DNA of 64,000 nt from Clostridia bacterium (GTDB lineage: Bacteria; Bacillota; Clostridia; Oscillospirales; Acutalibacteraceae). The notes beneath the pieces are model-generated. The model did not search any database, was not told the origin of the DNA, and was given only the letters and a program-made list of their open reading frames with translations. A program made the position numbers and the translations under genes. Positions 25,964 to 35,262 of this stretch are shown here, one piece after another. The stretch covers positions 1 to 64,000 of the forward strand of contig JAFXAP010000001.1 of NCBI GenBank assembly GCA_017516965.1, given 5' to 3'. Numbering within the stretch: position 1 is the stretch's first letter; each line of letters begins with the position of its first letter.

Positions 25964-26647
25964 CTACTCCACTCCCCCTTTTGACTGCATATTAAAATCG
26001 GTTACCTTGCCGTAAAAGTGAGCATTTTCCGATAAACTTAAAATATGTTTTGCATCGGCTAAAGCGCGCTTAGTGTCGTGGGTTATCATTACTATTGCAA
26101 GACCCTGATTATTTAATTTTTTTATAAGCGAATACAGTTCATCACTGGAAGTATCATCAAGTCCTGTAACAGCCTCATCAAGCAACAAAACCTTTTTAGC
26201 GGCGCAAAGGGCGCGACACAGCAAAACCTTTTGTTGCTGTCCGCCCGAAAGTTCGCTAAACGATTTTTCGGCAATACCTTCTATATCTAAAAGTTTCATA
26301 TTTTTTTTAGCCAAATCTTTTTGGTGTCTGCTATATTTAAATCCAAAAAATCCCGGTCCGTCAAATCCCGACATAACAACTTCTTTCACACTTGCAGGAA
26401 AATCCTTTTGGTGTTGTGTCTTTTGTGGCAACCAACCAATTTCACGTTTTGTAAAGCCGGTTAATTTTATCGTGCCGGTATGTTTAATTCCAAGCCCTAA
26501 AAGAATTTTCATAAGGGTTGTTTTGCCCGAACCGTTTTCACCTATTATGCAAAGATAATCCCCCTCTTTTACAACAAAATCAAGATTTTTAAAAACCTGA
26601 CGTGATTCATAAAAGGCGGAAAGATTACTGACTTCTATAATATTCAC
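25964..26647 (-). CDS. znuC: Zinc ABC transporter ATP-binding protein
   Basis: 227 residues with Walker A GENGSGKTTL (about 37-46), Q-loop LPQKTQ, signature LSGGQQQK, Walker B VLLLDEAVTGLD and switch ITHD. It overlaps the binding-protein gene by 4 nt and abuts the permease gene. It powers uptake through ZnuB. Confidence 0.94.
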   Translation of the reverse strand: MNIIEVSNLSAFYESRQVFKNLDFVVKEGDYLCIIGENGSGKTTLMKILLGLGIKHTGTIKLTGFTKREIGWLPQKTQHQKDFPASVKEVVMSGFDGPGFFGFKYSRHQKDLAKKNMKLLDIEGIAEKSFSELSGGQQQKVLLCRALCAAKKVLLLDEAVTGLDDTSSDELYSLIKKLNNQGLAIVMITHDTKRALADAKHILSLSENAHFYGKVTDFNMQSKGGVE

Positions 26648-27549
26648 GATAAAAGCCCCCTTTCAAGCGCCTCATTATTGCGGTAAAGTATATCAACATA
26701 GGTAATTCCACCTGTAAAATCTTTAGCGCTTACATTATGTGCCGAATGCAGTTCAAGAATTTCTACGCCTAATTCTCCACTTAGCGCATTTGCAATACTT
26801 TTATTACTGAGTTCTGTACAAAAGACAGTTTTAATGTTTTTTTCTTTTATAGTTTTTGTAAGACGCGACATTGTTTTTAAACTTATATCGGTACTTACAG
26901 CGCAACCGTCAAATGCCGCCGCATATTCTATACCATACTGTTTAGCAAAAAATCCAAATGGAAAGCGGTCGGCAACTAAAATAAACGGATTTTTACACTT
27001 TGATACTGTGGTTTCTATTTTCTCAGAAGCTGCAGTTATTTTTTTTATATATTCATTGCAGTTTTTTTGATAAACAGCGGCATTTTTTGAATCTACCTCA
27101 GCAAAGCTCTGACATATTGACTTTATCATCAACACGGCGTTTTGGGGCGCAGTCCATATATGCTCATCGCTATGGTTATGATGCAGTTTATTGCTGTCGT
27201 GCTCTTCGTGCTTTTGCTCTACCGAATTAATAAGAGGTAATGACTTTATATTTTCATCATCGAGCAAGGTATCAACCCATTTATCTGACTCGCCACCAAT
27301 ATACAAAAACAAATCACTGTTACAAACGGCAACCATATCTGATGGCAGCGGGTCATAAGAGTGAACCTCACTCCCCGGTTTTATAAGCATTTTAACCTCT
27401 ACGTTGTCGCCGCCAACGGCCCTTGCAAAATCATAAAGAGGAAAAATTGTTGTTACGACACTTAGTTTTTTATCGTCTTTTATATTAAAGTCTTTCGCGC
27501 AACCGCAAAGCAATAACATACACAAAAAACAAACAACTATTCTTTTCAT
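26644..27549 (-). CDS. znuA: Zinc-binding lipoprotein of ABC transporter
   Basis: 301 residues from the ATG at 27549, whose ATGA overlaps the regulator stop codon. It has a lipobox LLCGC near residue 17, then the cluster 9 (ZnuA/AdcA) fold: VVTTIFPLYDFA, a metal His in SEVHSYDPLPSD, a His-rich loop (HEEHDSNKLHHNHSDEH, about residues 113-129) followed by IWTAPQNA, FPFGFFAKQYGIEY, and a C-terminal Glu in CTELSNKSIA. The His-rich loop is typical of zinc-specific members. Confidence 0.92.
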   Translation of the reverse strand: MKRIVVCFLCMLLLCGCAKDFNIKDDKKLSVVTTIFPLYDFARAVGGDNVEVKMLIKPGSEVHSYDPLPSDMVAVCNSDLFLYIGGESDKWVDTLLDDENIKSLPLINSVEQKHEEHDSNKLHHNHSDEHIWTAPQNAVLMIKSICQSFAEVDSKNAAVYQKNCNEYIKKITAASEKIETTVSKCKNPFILVADRFPFGFFAKQYGIEYAAAFDGCAVSTDISLKTMSRLTKTIKEKNIKTVFCTELSNKSIANALSGELGVEILELHSAHNVSAKDFTGGITYVDILYRNNEALERGLLS

Positions 27550-27956
27550 TTTGTACTGCAAACCTCGCAAACTCCGTAAATTACAGTTTTTAAAGGATTA
27601 AGATAAAAGCCGTGATGACTTTTTATATGCTCAACAAGCTCGCTCATTTCGCGACAATCCATATGAAAAAGCTTTCCGCATTTTTCACACTTTAAATGAA
27701 AATGCTCGTGGCAAGAATTGTTTTCCCCTACATATTGATAACAAACGCTCTCGCCCGACAAGGCATTATATTTTCTTAAAACGCCTTCGGCAGATAATTT
27801 CTCCACAAAACGATAAACGGTAGTTCTACCTATCATTTCGCCGCCTTTTTGCATTTTTTTACATAGGCTGTCTATTGTAAAATGCTTGTCCCCCATAGTT
27901 TTTACACAACTCATTATTGCTGATTTTTGTTTTGTATTATAATTTACCTGTTTCAT
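27546..27956 (-). CDS. zur: Fur-family regulator, Zur type
   Basis: 136 residues: a winged helix (to about 85, TTVYRFVEKLSAEGVL as recognition helix), the HEHFHLKCEKCGKLFHMDC metal core with the first CxxC, and the second CxxC near the end (GVCEVCS). Its position as first gene of the zinc uptake operon, translationally coupled to the binding protein, suggests a zinc sensor repressing its own operon. PerR or Fur cannot be excluded by sequence alone. Confidence 0.85.
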   Translation of the reverse strand: MKQVNYNTKQKSAIMSCVKTMGDKHFTIDSLCKKMQKGGEMIGRTTVYRFVEKLSAEGVLRKYNALSGESVCYQYVGENNSCHEHFHLKCEKCGKLFHMDCREMSELVEHIKSHHGFYLNPLKTVIYGVCEVCSTK

Positions 27957-27976
27957 TACATCACCACAAATCGAAT

Positions 27977-28021
27977 TTGAAATCCAATTTCAATTTTACT
28001 GTTTTTTATGTCGTTTGTCAA
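27977..28021 (-). promoter_or_regulatory. Promoter and Fur-family operator of the zinc operon
   Basis: Minus strand: TTGACA (28021-28016), 17 nt, TAAAAT (27998-27993). The palindrome TTGAAAT-CCA-ATTTCAA (27977-27993 on the plus strand) touches the -10 box, ideal for repression by the regulator encoded next. Confidence 0.72.
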
Positions 28022-28035
28022 GTTTTTAACATTGC

Positions 28036-28064
28036 TTGTATTATTGATACACTTATATTATAAT
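28036..28064 (+). promoter_or_regulatory. Possible promoter of the rnf operon
   Basis: TTGTAT (28036-28041), 17 nt, TATAAT (28059-28064), about 60 nt before the rnfC start. Confidence 0.4.
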
Positions 28065-28122
28065 ATATGAAAATGGCGAATTGTGCGATTTGCATTTGCT
28101 TATATTTATTTGGAGGTTAGGT

Positions 28123-29454
28123 ATGAAATTGCCTGAAAGTATTTTACGCCCCGTAAAACTTATACGAGGCGGTATGCATCTTGAGCATCACAAAAACACA
28201 GCCGAATGTGAAACTGTCGTGATGCCTGCGCCCAAAACTGTATATATACCTTTATCACAGCACATTGGCGCGCCTGCAACTCCCGTTGTTAAAAAAGGTG
28301 ACAGCGTTTTTGTAGGTACGCTTATTGGTGAGGCAAACGGTTTTGTCAGTGCACCCGTTCATTCAAGTGTTTCCGGTACAGTAACCGACGTAAAAGACCT
28401 TACCATTGGTAACGGTACCTTGCAAAAATATGTAATAATTGAATCCGACGGTAAGATGGAAAAAGACCCATCACTTAAACCTTTTAAGGTGAAAAAATTT
28501 TCAGATTTGGCAGAAGCTGCAAAGCTTTGCGGTCTTGTTGGTCTTGGCGGCGCAGGTTTTCCAACCCACGTTAAGCTTTCCCCGTCAAAAGATGTCAAAA
28601 TTGATACCCTTATTATAAACGCTGCCGAATGCGAGCCTTACATAACATCTGACTATCGCGAATGTGTCGAAGGTCTTAACGATGTAATTGAAGGCGTTTA
28701 TCTTATAAAGAAAAAGCTCGGCATAGAAAAGGTAGTTATCGGCGTTGAAAAAAACAAGCCTATTGCGATTGAATTGCTTATGCATGTAGCCGCTGACCAC
28801 CGTGACCACGATGATAGCGTCAAGGTTATGAAACTACCGGCAAAGTATCCTCAAGGTGCTGAAAAGGTTATCATTTATTCAGCAACCGGTCGCAAATTGC
28901 CTGCAGGCAAATTACCAAGTGATGTTGGCTGTATAGTTATGAACGTTACAAGTGTTGCAACACTTTATCGTTTTATAACAACCGGTATGCCACTTGTTTC
29001 AAAGCGCATAACTGTTGACGGCACCGCAGTTAGCGAGCCTAAAAACGTAATTGTACCTATAGGTACCCCTATAAATGAAATTTTAGATTTTGTGGGTGTT
29101 GATATCGAAAATACCGACCGCATACTTATGGGCGGACCTATGATGGGTAACCCCGTTGTTAGTGACCAGTCTGTATTAGAAAAACGCAACAACGCAATTT
29201 TGGCTATGCGCGACCCAAAACCGCAAATGCAAACGGCATGTATCCGTTGCGGAAGATGCGCCGACACCTGCCCTATGTCTCTTTATCCCGCTATGGTCGA
29301 AACGGCGCTTAGGGTTAAAGATAAGGACGCTTTAAATTCACTTAACATAAACTACTGTATGGAATGCGGCTGTTGCTCTTATGTGTGCCCTGCAAAGCGC
29401 CCACTAACTCAGATAATGCGCACCGCCAAAGCAGAGATAAGGAGGCAAAAGTAA
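28123..29454 (+). CDS. rnfC: Rnf complex subunit C
   Basis: 443 residues from the ATG at 28123, with GGAGG upstream. GLVGLGGAGFPTHVK (residues about 137-151) is the FMN/NADH-binding Gly-rich loop; two [4Fe-4S] motifs follow, CIRCGRCADTCP from residue 373 and CMECGCCSYVCP from 412. RnfC is the peripheral NADH-reacting subunit of the ferredoxin:NAD oxidoreductase, which couples electron flow to Na+ or H+ export. It opens the order CDGEAB typical of clostridia. Confidence 0.97.
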   Translation: MKLPESILRPVKLIRGGMHLEHHKNTAECETVVMPAPKTVYIPLSQHIGAPATPVVKKGDSVFVGTLIGEANGFVSAPVHSSVSGTVTDVKDLTIGNGTLQKYVIIESDGKMEKDPSLKPFKVKKFSDLAEAAKLCGLVGLGGAGFPTHVKLSPSKDVKIDTLIINAAECEPYITSDYRECVEGLNDVIEGVYLIKKKLGIEKVVIGVEKNKPIAIELLMHVAADHRDHDDSVKVMKLPAKYPQGAEKVIIYSATGRKLPAGKLPSDVGCIVMNVTSVATLYRFITTGMPLVSKRITVDGTAVSEPKNVIVPIGTPINEILDFVGVDIENTDRILMGGPMMGNPVVSDQSVLEKRNNAILAMRDPKPQMQTACIRCGRCADTCPMSLYPAMVETALRVKDKDALNSLNINYCMECGCCSYVCPAKRPLTQIMRTAKAEIRRQK

Positions 29455-30393
29455 ATGAGCAAACTTTTTAAAGTTACTTCGTCGCCGCATATACGACACG
29501 AAGACACCACCCGTGGCATTATGCTTGATGTTATAATCGCGCTTTTGCCTGCCGCAATTTATGGTTGCATTCTTTTTGGACCTAAAGCCCTGTTTCTTAT
29601 TTTAACAACGACAACCGTAGCCGTAGCGGCTGAAGCCGTTTGGAATTTGGCATTACACAAAGAGCAGACCATAACCGACTGCTCAGCAATACTTACAGGA
29701 CTTTTGCTTGGAATGAATCTAAGTTCTGAAACTCCTCTTTGGATTGCCGCAATAGGCAGCCTTGTTGCTATAATCGTTGTAAAGCAGATGTTTGGCGGTT
29801 TGGGCTTTAACTTTGCAAACCCTGCTATGACAGCGCGAATTGTTTTGCTTGTGTCTTTTGCAGGACAAATGTCAAATTACGTTGCCCCTATGGAATGGTG
29901 GTCAACGGGCGCAGTAGATGCAGTGTCTAGCGCAACACCGCTAGCTCAAGAGAGCGCGTACACCTTTAAGCAGTTATTCTTTGGTATGCATAGCGGCGCC
30001 ATTGGCGAAACTTCTTCTTTCTTGCTTATCGTAGGCGGATTATACCTAATGCTTCGTCGTGTTATAAAGCCAATTATTCCTGTGTGCTTTATTGCTACTG
30101 TAGCAATTTTAAGCCTTATCGCAGGCAACGACTTAAAATTGGCAATCTTTGGCGGCGGACTTATGCTTGGCGCCATCTTTATGGCTACAGACTATGTAAC
30201 CACACCAACAACTAACCTTGGCAAATTAATATTTGGCGTAGGTTGTGGTATTATTACCTTTGTTATAAGACAGTTTGGTTCTTTGCCTGAGGGTGTTTCA
30301 TACGCAATACTGCTTATAAACATTTTAACCCCTCACATAAACCGTTTAACACTTTCTAAACCGTTTGGATTTGGGGAGGTGGCTAAACCGTGA
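29455..30393 (+). CDS. rnfD: Rnf complex subunit D
   Basis: 312 residues, about nine membrane helices. The flavin attachment region reads SSATPLAQES near residues 161-170, where the Thr carries covalent FMN; the usual G of SGAT is S. It is the main ion-path candidate of the complex. Its start directly follows the rnfC stop. Confidence 0.95.
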   Translation: MSKLFKVTSSPHIRHEDTTRGIMLDVIIALLPAAIYGCILFGPKALFLILTTTTVAVAAEAVWNLALHKEQTITDCSAILTGLLLGMNLSSETPLWIAAIGSLVAIIVVKQMFGGLGFNFANPAMTARIVLLVSFAGQMSNYVAPMEWWSTGAVDAVSSATPLAQESAYTFKQLFFGMHSGAIGETSSFLLIVGGLYLMLRRVIKPIIPVCFIATVAILSLIAGNDLKLAIFGGGLMLGAIFMATDYVTTPTTNLGKLIFGVGCGIITFVIRQFGSLPEGVSYAILLINILTPHINRLTLSKPFGFGEVAKP

Positions 30394-31025
30394 AAAAAAT
30401 ACTCAGCAAAGTTGAACCTATAATCAATAAAATAACTTCCCTTTATAAAAAAATCGGCGATGTAGCTACACCAACTATAGTTTTATCGATTATTTGCGTA
30501 GTTGTAACACTTGCGCTTAGTTCTACAAATATGCTCACTGAAAACAAAATCAAGGCTTTAGCCATCAAAAAGCAAAACGAAGCTATGGCTAAGCTTATTG
30601 CAGCTGACGAATATCACGAACTAAAAGCAAATACCACCTTAGGCGACGTAACCTATAATGCCGCTATTAAAGACGGTGATACAATTGGCTGTATATTCGT
30701 AACCGAAGCCAACGGTTACGGTGGCACTATTTCGGTTATGACAGCAGTCAATATGGATTGCAAAATCATTGCGGTAGAAATTCTTGCCGCATCCGATGAA
30801 ACTCCCGGTCTTGGACAAAACGTAACAAAACCTGACTGGTACTCACAATTTTCAGGGCTTAAAGACGATATAACCGTTATAAAGGGTGGTTCTGCAAACA
30901 CAGAAAACAACGAAATCAACGCTGTAACAGGCGCAACAATCAGTTCAAAGGCTGTAACAAGCGCTGTAAATCAGGCTCTCGATTACGCCGCTGAAATTAT
31001 AGTAAAGGGGGATAAAATTAAATGA
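30390..31025 (+). CDS. rnfG: Rnf complex subunit G
   Basis: 211 residues: an N-terminal membrane helix (about 27-47) and an extracytoplasmic FMN-binding domain ending AVTGATISSKAVTSAVN, whose GATISS Thr is the covalent FMN site. It passes electrons between RnfD and the membrane core. It overlaps rnfD by 4 nt and rnfE by 4 nt. Confidence 0.95.
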   Translation: MKKILSKVEPIINKITSLYKKIGDVATPTIVLSIICVVVTLALSSTNMLTENKIKALAIKKQNEAMAKLIAADEYHELKANTTLGDVTYNAAIKDGDTIGCIFVTEANGYGGTISVMTAVNMDCKIIAVEILAASDETPGLGQNVTKPDWYSQFSGLKDDITVIKGGSANTENNEINAVTGATISSKAVTSAVNQALDYAAEIIVKGDKIK

Positions 31026-31735
31026 AATCAAAGAATTTAAGTATTCTTACAAACGGTATCATTAAAGAAAATCCCGTTTTACGTCTTGTGCTAGGCACCT
31101 GTCCTACGTTGGCTGTTACCACTGCAGCTATAAACGGTATCGGTATGGGTGTTGCCGCAACAATAGTTCTTGTTTGTTCAAATTTAGTTATATCATTACT
31201 GCGCAATTTTATTCCCGACAAGGTTCGTATTCCTGCCTTTATTACAATTATTGCAGGTTTTGTAAGCGTGGTACAAATGCTTGTAAAGGCGTTTACCCCC
31301 GCGATTGATGAATCTCTGGGCATATTTTTACCACTAATAGTTGTAAACTGCATTATTTTGGCGCGCGCCGAAATGTTTGCATCTAAAAACCCCGTGCTTC
31401 CAAGCATTTTAGACGGCTTAGGTATGGGCATTGGCTTTACAGCAACCCTCACCCTTATGGGTGCTATTCGTGAACTTTTGGGCGCAGGTACACTCTTCGG
31501 TCTTACAATTACCGCAGAATTTATCGACCCTATGATAATCTTCTTGCTCCCCCCTGGCGGCTTCTTTGTATTCGGTATTTTGGTAGCCGTATCAAATGCG
31601 CTTGCTAAAAAGCAGGGCAAACCTGTGGTAGAGCATTTAGGTTGCGCTAACTGTCCTTCACGCGCGGCATGTAAAAATGCCGTAACAGACGGCGCGCCTC
31701 AAGAATGTGAAAAGGTAGGTGGCAGCGATGAATAG
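31022..31735 (+). CDS. rnfE: Rnf complex subunit E
   Basis: 237 residues with six membrane helices and the RnfA/E signature VVNCIILARAEMFAS near 111-125; paired with RnfA it forms a membrane core that binds an iron-sulfur centre through Cys residues such as TCPTLAVTT and VNC. The C-terminal tail is Cys-rich (CANCPSRAAC), which is an extension beyond the shortest family members. Confidence 0.95.
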   Translation: MKSKNLSILTNGIIKENPVLRLVLGTCPTLAVTTAAINGIGMGVAATIVLVCSNLVISLLRNFIPDKVRIPAFITIIAGFVSVVQMLVKAFTPAIDESLGIFLPLIVVNCIILARAEMFASKNPVLPSILDGLGMGIGFTATLTLMGAIRELLGAGTLFGLTITAEFIDPMIIFLLPPGGFFVFGILVAVSNALAKKQGKPVVEHLGCANCPSRAACKNAVTDGAPQECEKVGGSDE

Positions 31736-32312
31736 TACTACATCAATTGTAGCAATACTTCTTGCGGGCATTCTTACCAACAATATGGTACTGTCAAAGT
31801 TTTTGGGCATATGCCCATTCCTTGGCGTATCAAAGAAGGTAAACACCGCCCTTTCAATGAGCATTGCCGTAACACTCGTTATGGTAATAGCCACAGCGGT
31901 AACCTGGCCTATCTACACATATCTTCTATACCCTAACTTTACATATCTGCAAACGGTAGTATTCATACTTGTTATTGCGGCTATTGTTCAGTTAATCGAG
32001 GTCTTTTTAAAGAAGTTTATTAAACCAATTTATAATGCGCTTGGCATTTATCTGCCACTTATTACCACCAACTGCGCAGTGCTTGGTATTACAATGCTCA
32101 ACATAACCGATGGTCTTAACTTTGGTTTGTCACTTGTAAATGCGCTCAGCGCAGGACTTGGTTTTATGCTTGCAATGATACTTTTTGCAGGTGTGCGTTC
32201 CAAGCTTGAAACTGCCGATATTCCCGAATTCTTAAAGGGCTTACCCATTACGCTTATAGCTGCCGCTTTAGTGGCGCTTTCGTTCTTGGGCTTTGCCGGT
32301 ATAGGAGGTTAA
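31728..32312 (+). CDS. rnfA: Rnf complex subunit A
   Basis: 194 residues from the ATG at 31728, preceded by AGGTGG; it overlaps rnfE by 8 nt. Six membrane helices, with FLGICPFLG and TTNCAVLGI carrying the Cys residues of the shared A/E iron-sulfur site. Confidence 0.95.
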   Translation: MNSTTSIVAILLAGILTNNMVLSKFLGICPFLGVSKKVNTALSMSIAVTLVMVIATAVTWPIYTYLLYPNFTYLQTVVFILVIAAIVQLIEVFLKKFIKPIYNALGIYLPLITTNCAVLGITMLNITDGLNFGLSLVNALSAGLGFMLAMILFAGVRSKLETADIPEFLKGLPITLIAAALVALSFLGFAGIGG

Positions 32313-32316
32313 GATT

Positions 32317-33084
32317 ATGAACATTTTAATTCCTGTACTTATAGTAACCGCTATGGGCGTTGTTTTAGGTCTTGGTCTAGCGCTGGCGGCTAAATTTATG
32401 GCAGTGCCTACCGATGAACGCGAAGCGCAAATTCGTGAGTGTCTTCCCGGCGCTAACTGTGGTGCTTGTGGTTACACAGGTTGCGACGGTTATGCCGCGG
32501 CTATTGCCAACGGTGAAGCCGAACCTGATAAATGCGCACCCGGTGGCGAGACTACTGCAAAAGCTTTGGGTGAAGTTTTGGGGGTAGAAATTTCTGCCAC
32601 ACCAAAGGTTGCATTTGTTGCTTGTCAAAGAAATTCAAAAGAAAAATACGAATACACAGGTAAACCCTCTTGCCTTTCTGCAAGTCTTGTTCACGGCGGT
32701 CCGCTTGACTGTCAGTTTGGTTGTATTGGTCTTGGTGACTGTGTAGCGGCGTGTTCTTTTGGCGCAATAAGCATACAGGACGGCAAGGTAGTAGTTTGTG
32801 AGGATTTGTGTGGCGGCTGTGGTTCTTGCGCGGCAGTTTGTCCTAAATCAATTATTAAAATTGTTCCAAAGACACAAAAAACTCGCGTTCTTTGCGCTAA
32901 CTGTCACAAAGGTCCTAATGTTGTTAAGGTTTGCACCACCTCTTGCATAGCCTGCGGTATGTGTGTAAAGGCTTGTGAAAACGAAGCCATCACGTTAGAA
33001 AATAACGTTGCGGTTATCAATCCCGATAAATGCACCAACTGTGGCAAATGCAAAGAGGCTTGTAAACGAAAGGCTATAATTTAA
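32317..33084 (+). CDS. rnfB: Rnf complex subunit B, polyferredoxin
   Basis: 255 residues. One N-terminal membrane helix, then the Fe-S domain CLPGANCGACGYTGC with the fourth Cys in PDKC (about residues 43-75), then four ferredoxin-like clusters: CIGLGDCVAAC, CGGCGSCAAVCP, CIACGMCVKAC and CTNCGKCKEAC. It is the entry point for electrons from reduced ferredoxin. GGAGG lies before the ATG. Confidence 0.96.
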   Translation: MNILIPVLIVTAMGVVLGLGLALAAKFMAVPTDEREAQIRECLPGANCGACGYTGCDGYAAAIANGEAEPDKCAPGGETTAKALGEVLGVEISATPKVAFVACQRNSKEKYEYTGKPSCLSASLVHGGPLDCQFGCIGLGDCVAACSFGAISIQDGKVVVCEDLCGGCGSCAAVCPKSIIKIVPKTQKTRVLCANCHKGPNVVKVCTTSCIACGMCVKACENEAITLENNVAVINPDKCTNCGKCKEACKRKAII

Positions 33085-33085
33085 T

Positions 33086-33970
33086 ATGACTTCTACCCTA
33101 CTTATAATTGCACTAGTTTTTCTTTATAGTTTACAAACACTTTTTTGTAAATTTTATTCAGACAACTACACCGGCAAAACAGAGCTTTCCAGTCCTGTTT
33201 TGTGTGTTTGCCAAAGCATTGCTATTGCGCTTTTAAGTTTTGCTTTTGCAGGATTCGAGTTTAAAATTTCAATAATTTCATTTTTATTTGGCGCATTAAA
33301 CGCAGCCGTTCTTTTTGGGTATAATACATCACTTATAAAAGCAGGTGAGCGTGGTTCATATGCTTTTATGAATATGATGATGCTGTTCGGTGGCATTTTT
33401 ATACCGCTTATTTATGTTTCAATTTCCAGCGGAGAGTTACCGTCTTTTTTACAGTGTGTTGCAATATTTGCAATGATCATTGCTTGCATACTAATGAATA
33501 TAGAAAACATTAAATTAGGCGGAACCACACCAGCATATTATATCTTTTGTTTATTATTGTTTGTATTTAACGGTCTTTATGGCACGTTGCTTAAAGTGCA
33601 AGAACAATACAGTTCCGACGAAAGCCAAGAAATGATTATAGTTTCTTACGGACTTATGGGAATTATAGCGCTTGGTCAGTTATTTGCAAAAGAAAAGAAA
33701 TCTTTCGCCAAAGCATTTTGTTTTAATAAAAAATGTTTGCTGTTTTTAGTACTATTCCTTATCATTTCCGGACTTGCTGTAAACGTACTTGTGACGTTAT
33801 TAAGTTATCTAAACACAGCTGTTCTTTATACCGTTGATAACGGTGGTGTTATGATGCTTTCTGCTATTTATTCAATTACACTTTTTAAAGAAAAATCAAC
33901 ACCACTAAAAATAATAGGTATTATCATTGCAATAATTAGCCTTTGTGTTCTTGGTTACAGTAGTATTTAA
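33086..33970 (+). CDS. EamA-like drug/metabolite transporter
   Basis: 294 residues and about ten hydrophobic helices in two repeated halves, the DMT superfamily layout. No substrate motif is recognisable. It begins 1 nt after the rnfB stop, so it is cotranscribed with rnf and ended by the following terminator, though it belongs to no known Rnf assembly. Possible cargo includes amino acids or small metabolites. Confidence 0.75.
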   Translation: MTSTLLIIALVFLYSLQTLFCKFYSDNYTGKTELSSPVLCVCQSIAIALLSFAFAGFEFKISIISFLFGALNAAVLFGYNTSLIKAGERGSYAFMNMMMLFGGIFIPLIYVSISSGELPSFLQCVAIFAMIIACILMNIENIKLGGTTPAYYIFCLLLFVFNGLYGTLLKVQEQYSSDESQEMIIVSYGLMGIIALGQLFAKEKKSFAKAFCFNKKCLLFLVLFLIISGLAVNVLVTLLSYLNTAVLYTVDNGGVMMLSAIYSITLFKEKSTPLKIIGIIIAIISLCVLGYSSI

Positions 33971-33975
33971 AATTT

Positions 33976-34013
33976 AAAAAGGTCGGTTTTCATAAAAACC
34001 GACCTTTTATTTT
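33976..34013 (+). terminator. Terminator of the rnf operon
   Basis: AAAAAGGTCGGTTTT / AAAACCGACCTTTT with a short loop, followed by ATTTTCTT. Confidence 0.85.
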
Positions 34014-34014
34014 C

Positions 34015-34042
34015 TTGACAAATATTTCAAGTGTTATATAAT
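34015..34042 (+). promoter_or_regulatory. SigA promoter of galE
   Basis: TTGACA (34015-34020), 16 nt, TATAAT (34037-34042). Confidence 0.78.
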
Positions 34043-34081
34043 TATATATGATAGATTTTATTTATTTTGGGGGTACCTATT

Positions 34082-35092
34082 ATGGCAATATTACTTACAG
34101 GTGGCGCCGGCTACATAGGAAGCCATACCTGCGTTGAAATGTTAAACGCAGGCTATGACGTAATTGTTGTTGACAACCTTAACAACAGCAGCCGTGAATC
34201 ACTCAACCGCGTAGAAAAAATCACAGGCAAAAAAGTAAAGTTTTATGAGGAAAATGTTTGCGACTATGACGCTCTTCGCAAAATATTTAGTGACAACAAA
34301 ATTGACGCTGTAGTTCATTTTGCAGGTCACAAGGCTGTTGGCGAGTCGGTTCAGAAACCGCTTATGTACTACAAGAACAACCTTGAAAGCACCCACACTT
34401 TAATTGAAGTTATGACTGAATTTAATGTTAAAAAACTGGTGTTCTCCTCTTCTGCTACAGTTTATGGTGCATCTACCGAAGTGCCACTTGTAGAGGGTAT
34501 GCCCACAGGCGCTACCAACCCTTACGGCAGAACAAAACTCTTTATCGAAGAAATTTTGCGTGACCTTTACGTATCAGACAAAGATTGGTGCATTGCCCTT
34601 CTTCGTTACTTTAACCCAATCGGCGCTCACAAGAGCGGACTTATTGGCGAAGACCCTAAGGGTATTCCAAACAACCTTATGCCATATATTTCACAGGTTG
34701 CAGTTGGTAAACTTAAAGAGCTTCACGTGTTTGGCGATGACTATGATACCCCGGACGGCACTGGCGTTCGTGACTATATTCACGTTGTTGACTTGGCTAT
34801 CGGCCACGTAAAAGCTGTTGGCTGGGCTTTAGAAAATCTTGGTTGTGAAGAAATCAACTTGGGCACAGGCAATGGTACTAGTGTGCTTGAACTTCGTGAT
34901 GCTTTTGTTAAAGCATCCGGCAAAGACGTACCTTACGTTGTTGACCCACGTCGTCCTGGTGACCTTGGCGAAGTTTATGCCTGCGCTGATAAGGCATTTA
35001 ACCTTTTAGGTTGGAAGGCTGAACGCGGCATAGAAGAAATGTGCGAAGACACTTGGCGTTGGCAAAGCGGCAACCCTAACGGATATAAATAA
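34082..35092 (+). CDS. galE: UDP-glucose 4-epimerase
   Basis: 336 residues from the ATG at 34082, with GGGGGT upstream. It is an extended SDR with NAD motif TGGAGYIGSHT (residues 5-15), HFAGHKAVGES, SSSATVYG and YGRTK (the YxxxK catalytic pair), and the UDP-sugar region RRPGDLGEVYA. It interconverts UDP-glucose and UDP-galactose. It is monocistronic with its own promoter. Confidence 0.96.
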   Translation: MAILLTGGAGYIGSHTCVEMLNAGYDVIVVDNLNNSSRESLNRVEKITGKKVKFYEENVCDYDALRKIFSDNKIDAVVHFAGHKAVGESVQKPLMYYKNNLESTHTLIEVMTEFNVKKLVFSSSATVYGASTEVPLVEGMPTGATNPYGRTKLFIEEILRDLYVSDKDWCIALLRYFNPIGAHKSGLIGEDPKGIPNNLMPYISQVAVGKLKELHVFGDDYDTPDGTGVRDYIHVVDLAIGHVKAVGWALENLGCEEINLGTGNGTSVLELRDAFVKASGKDVPYVVDPRRPGDLGEVYACADKAFNLLGWKAERGIEEMCEDTWRWQSGNPNGYK

Positions 35093-35102
35093 TACTTAAA
35101 TG

Positions 35103-35125
35103 GTGCCCTGCTTTTTGCAGGGCAC
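35103..35125 (+). other. Hairpin after galE
   Basis: GTGCCCTGC-TTTTT-GCAGGGCAC, a perfect 9-bp stem without a following T run; probably limits readthrough into the tRNA. Confidence 0.5.
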
Positions 35126-35142
35126 TACACAACTTAATACTT

Positions 35143-35219
35143 CCGCTTGTGGCGCAGCTGGATAACGCAGCAGATTCCGATTCTGAAGAACGGGGGTTCG
35201 AATCCCTTCAAGCGGGCCA
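35143..35219 (+). tRNA. tRNA-Arg (anticodon CCG), CCA encoded
   Basis: A full cloverleaf can be drawn: acceptor CCGCTTG/CAAGCGG, D arm with GCG/CGC and AGCTGGATAA, anticodon loop TTCCGAT with CCG at positions 34-36, five-nt variable loop, T arm GGGGG-TTCGAAT-CCCTT (two weak pairs at its base), discriminator G and encoded CCA at 35217-35219. The 27-43 pair is G-A. It decodes CGG. tRNA genes are common landing sites for mobile DNA, and accessory sequence does follow. Confidence 0.9.
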
Positions 35220-35262
35220 AAATCGACAGGTTTCGACAGGGACTTGTCGATTTTACTTTTTC
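35219..35262 (+). terminator. Terminator of the tRNA-Arg gene
   Basis: AAAATCGACA / TGTCGATTTT stem followed by ACTTTTT. The block ACTTGTCGATT recurs 57 nt later at 35300. Confidence 0.7.

Noticed and set aside
32377..32767. Leftward frames opposite rnfB
   Set aside because: They are shadows of the Cys-rich polyferredoxin gene without start signals.
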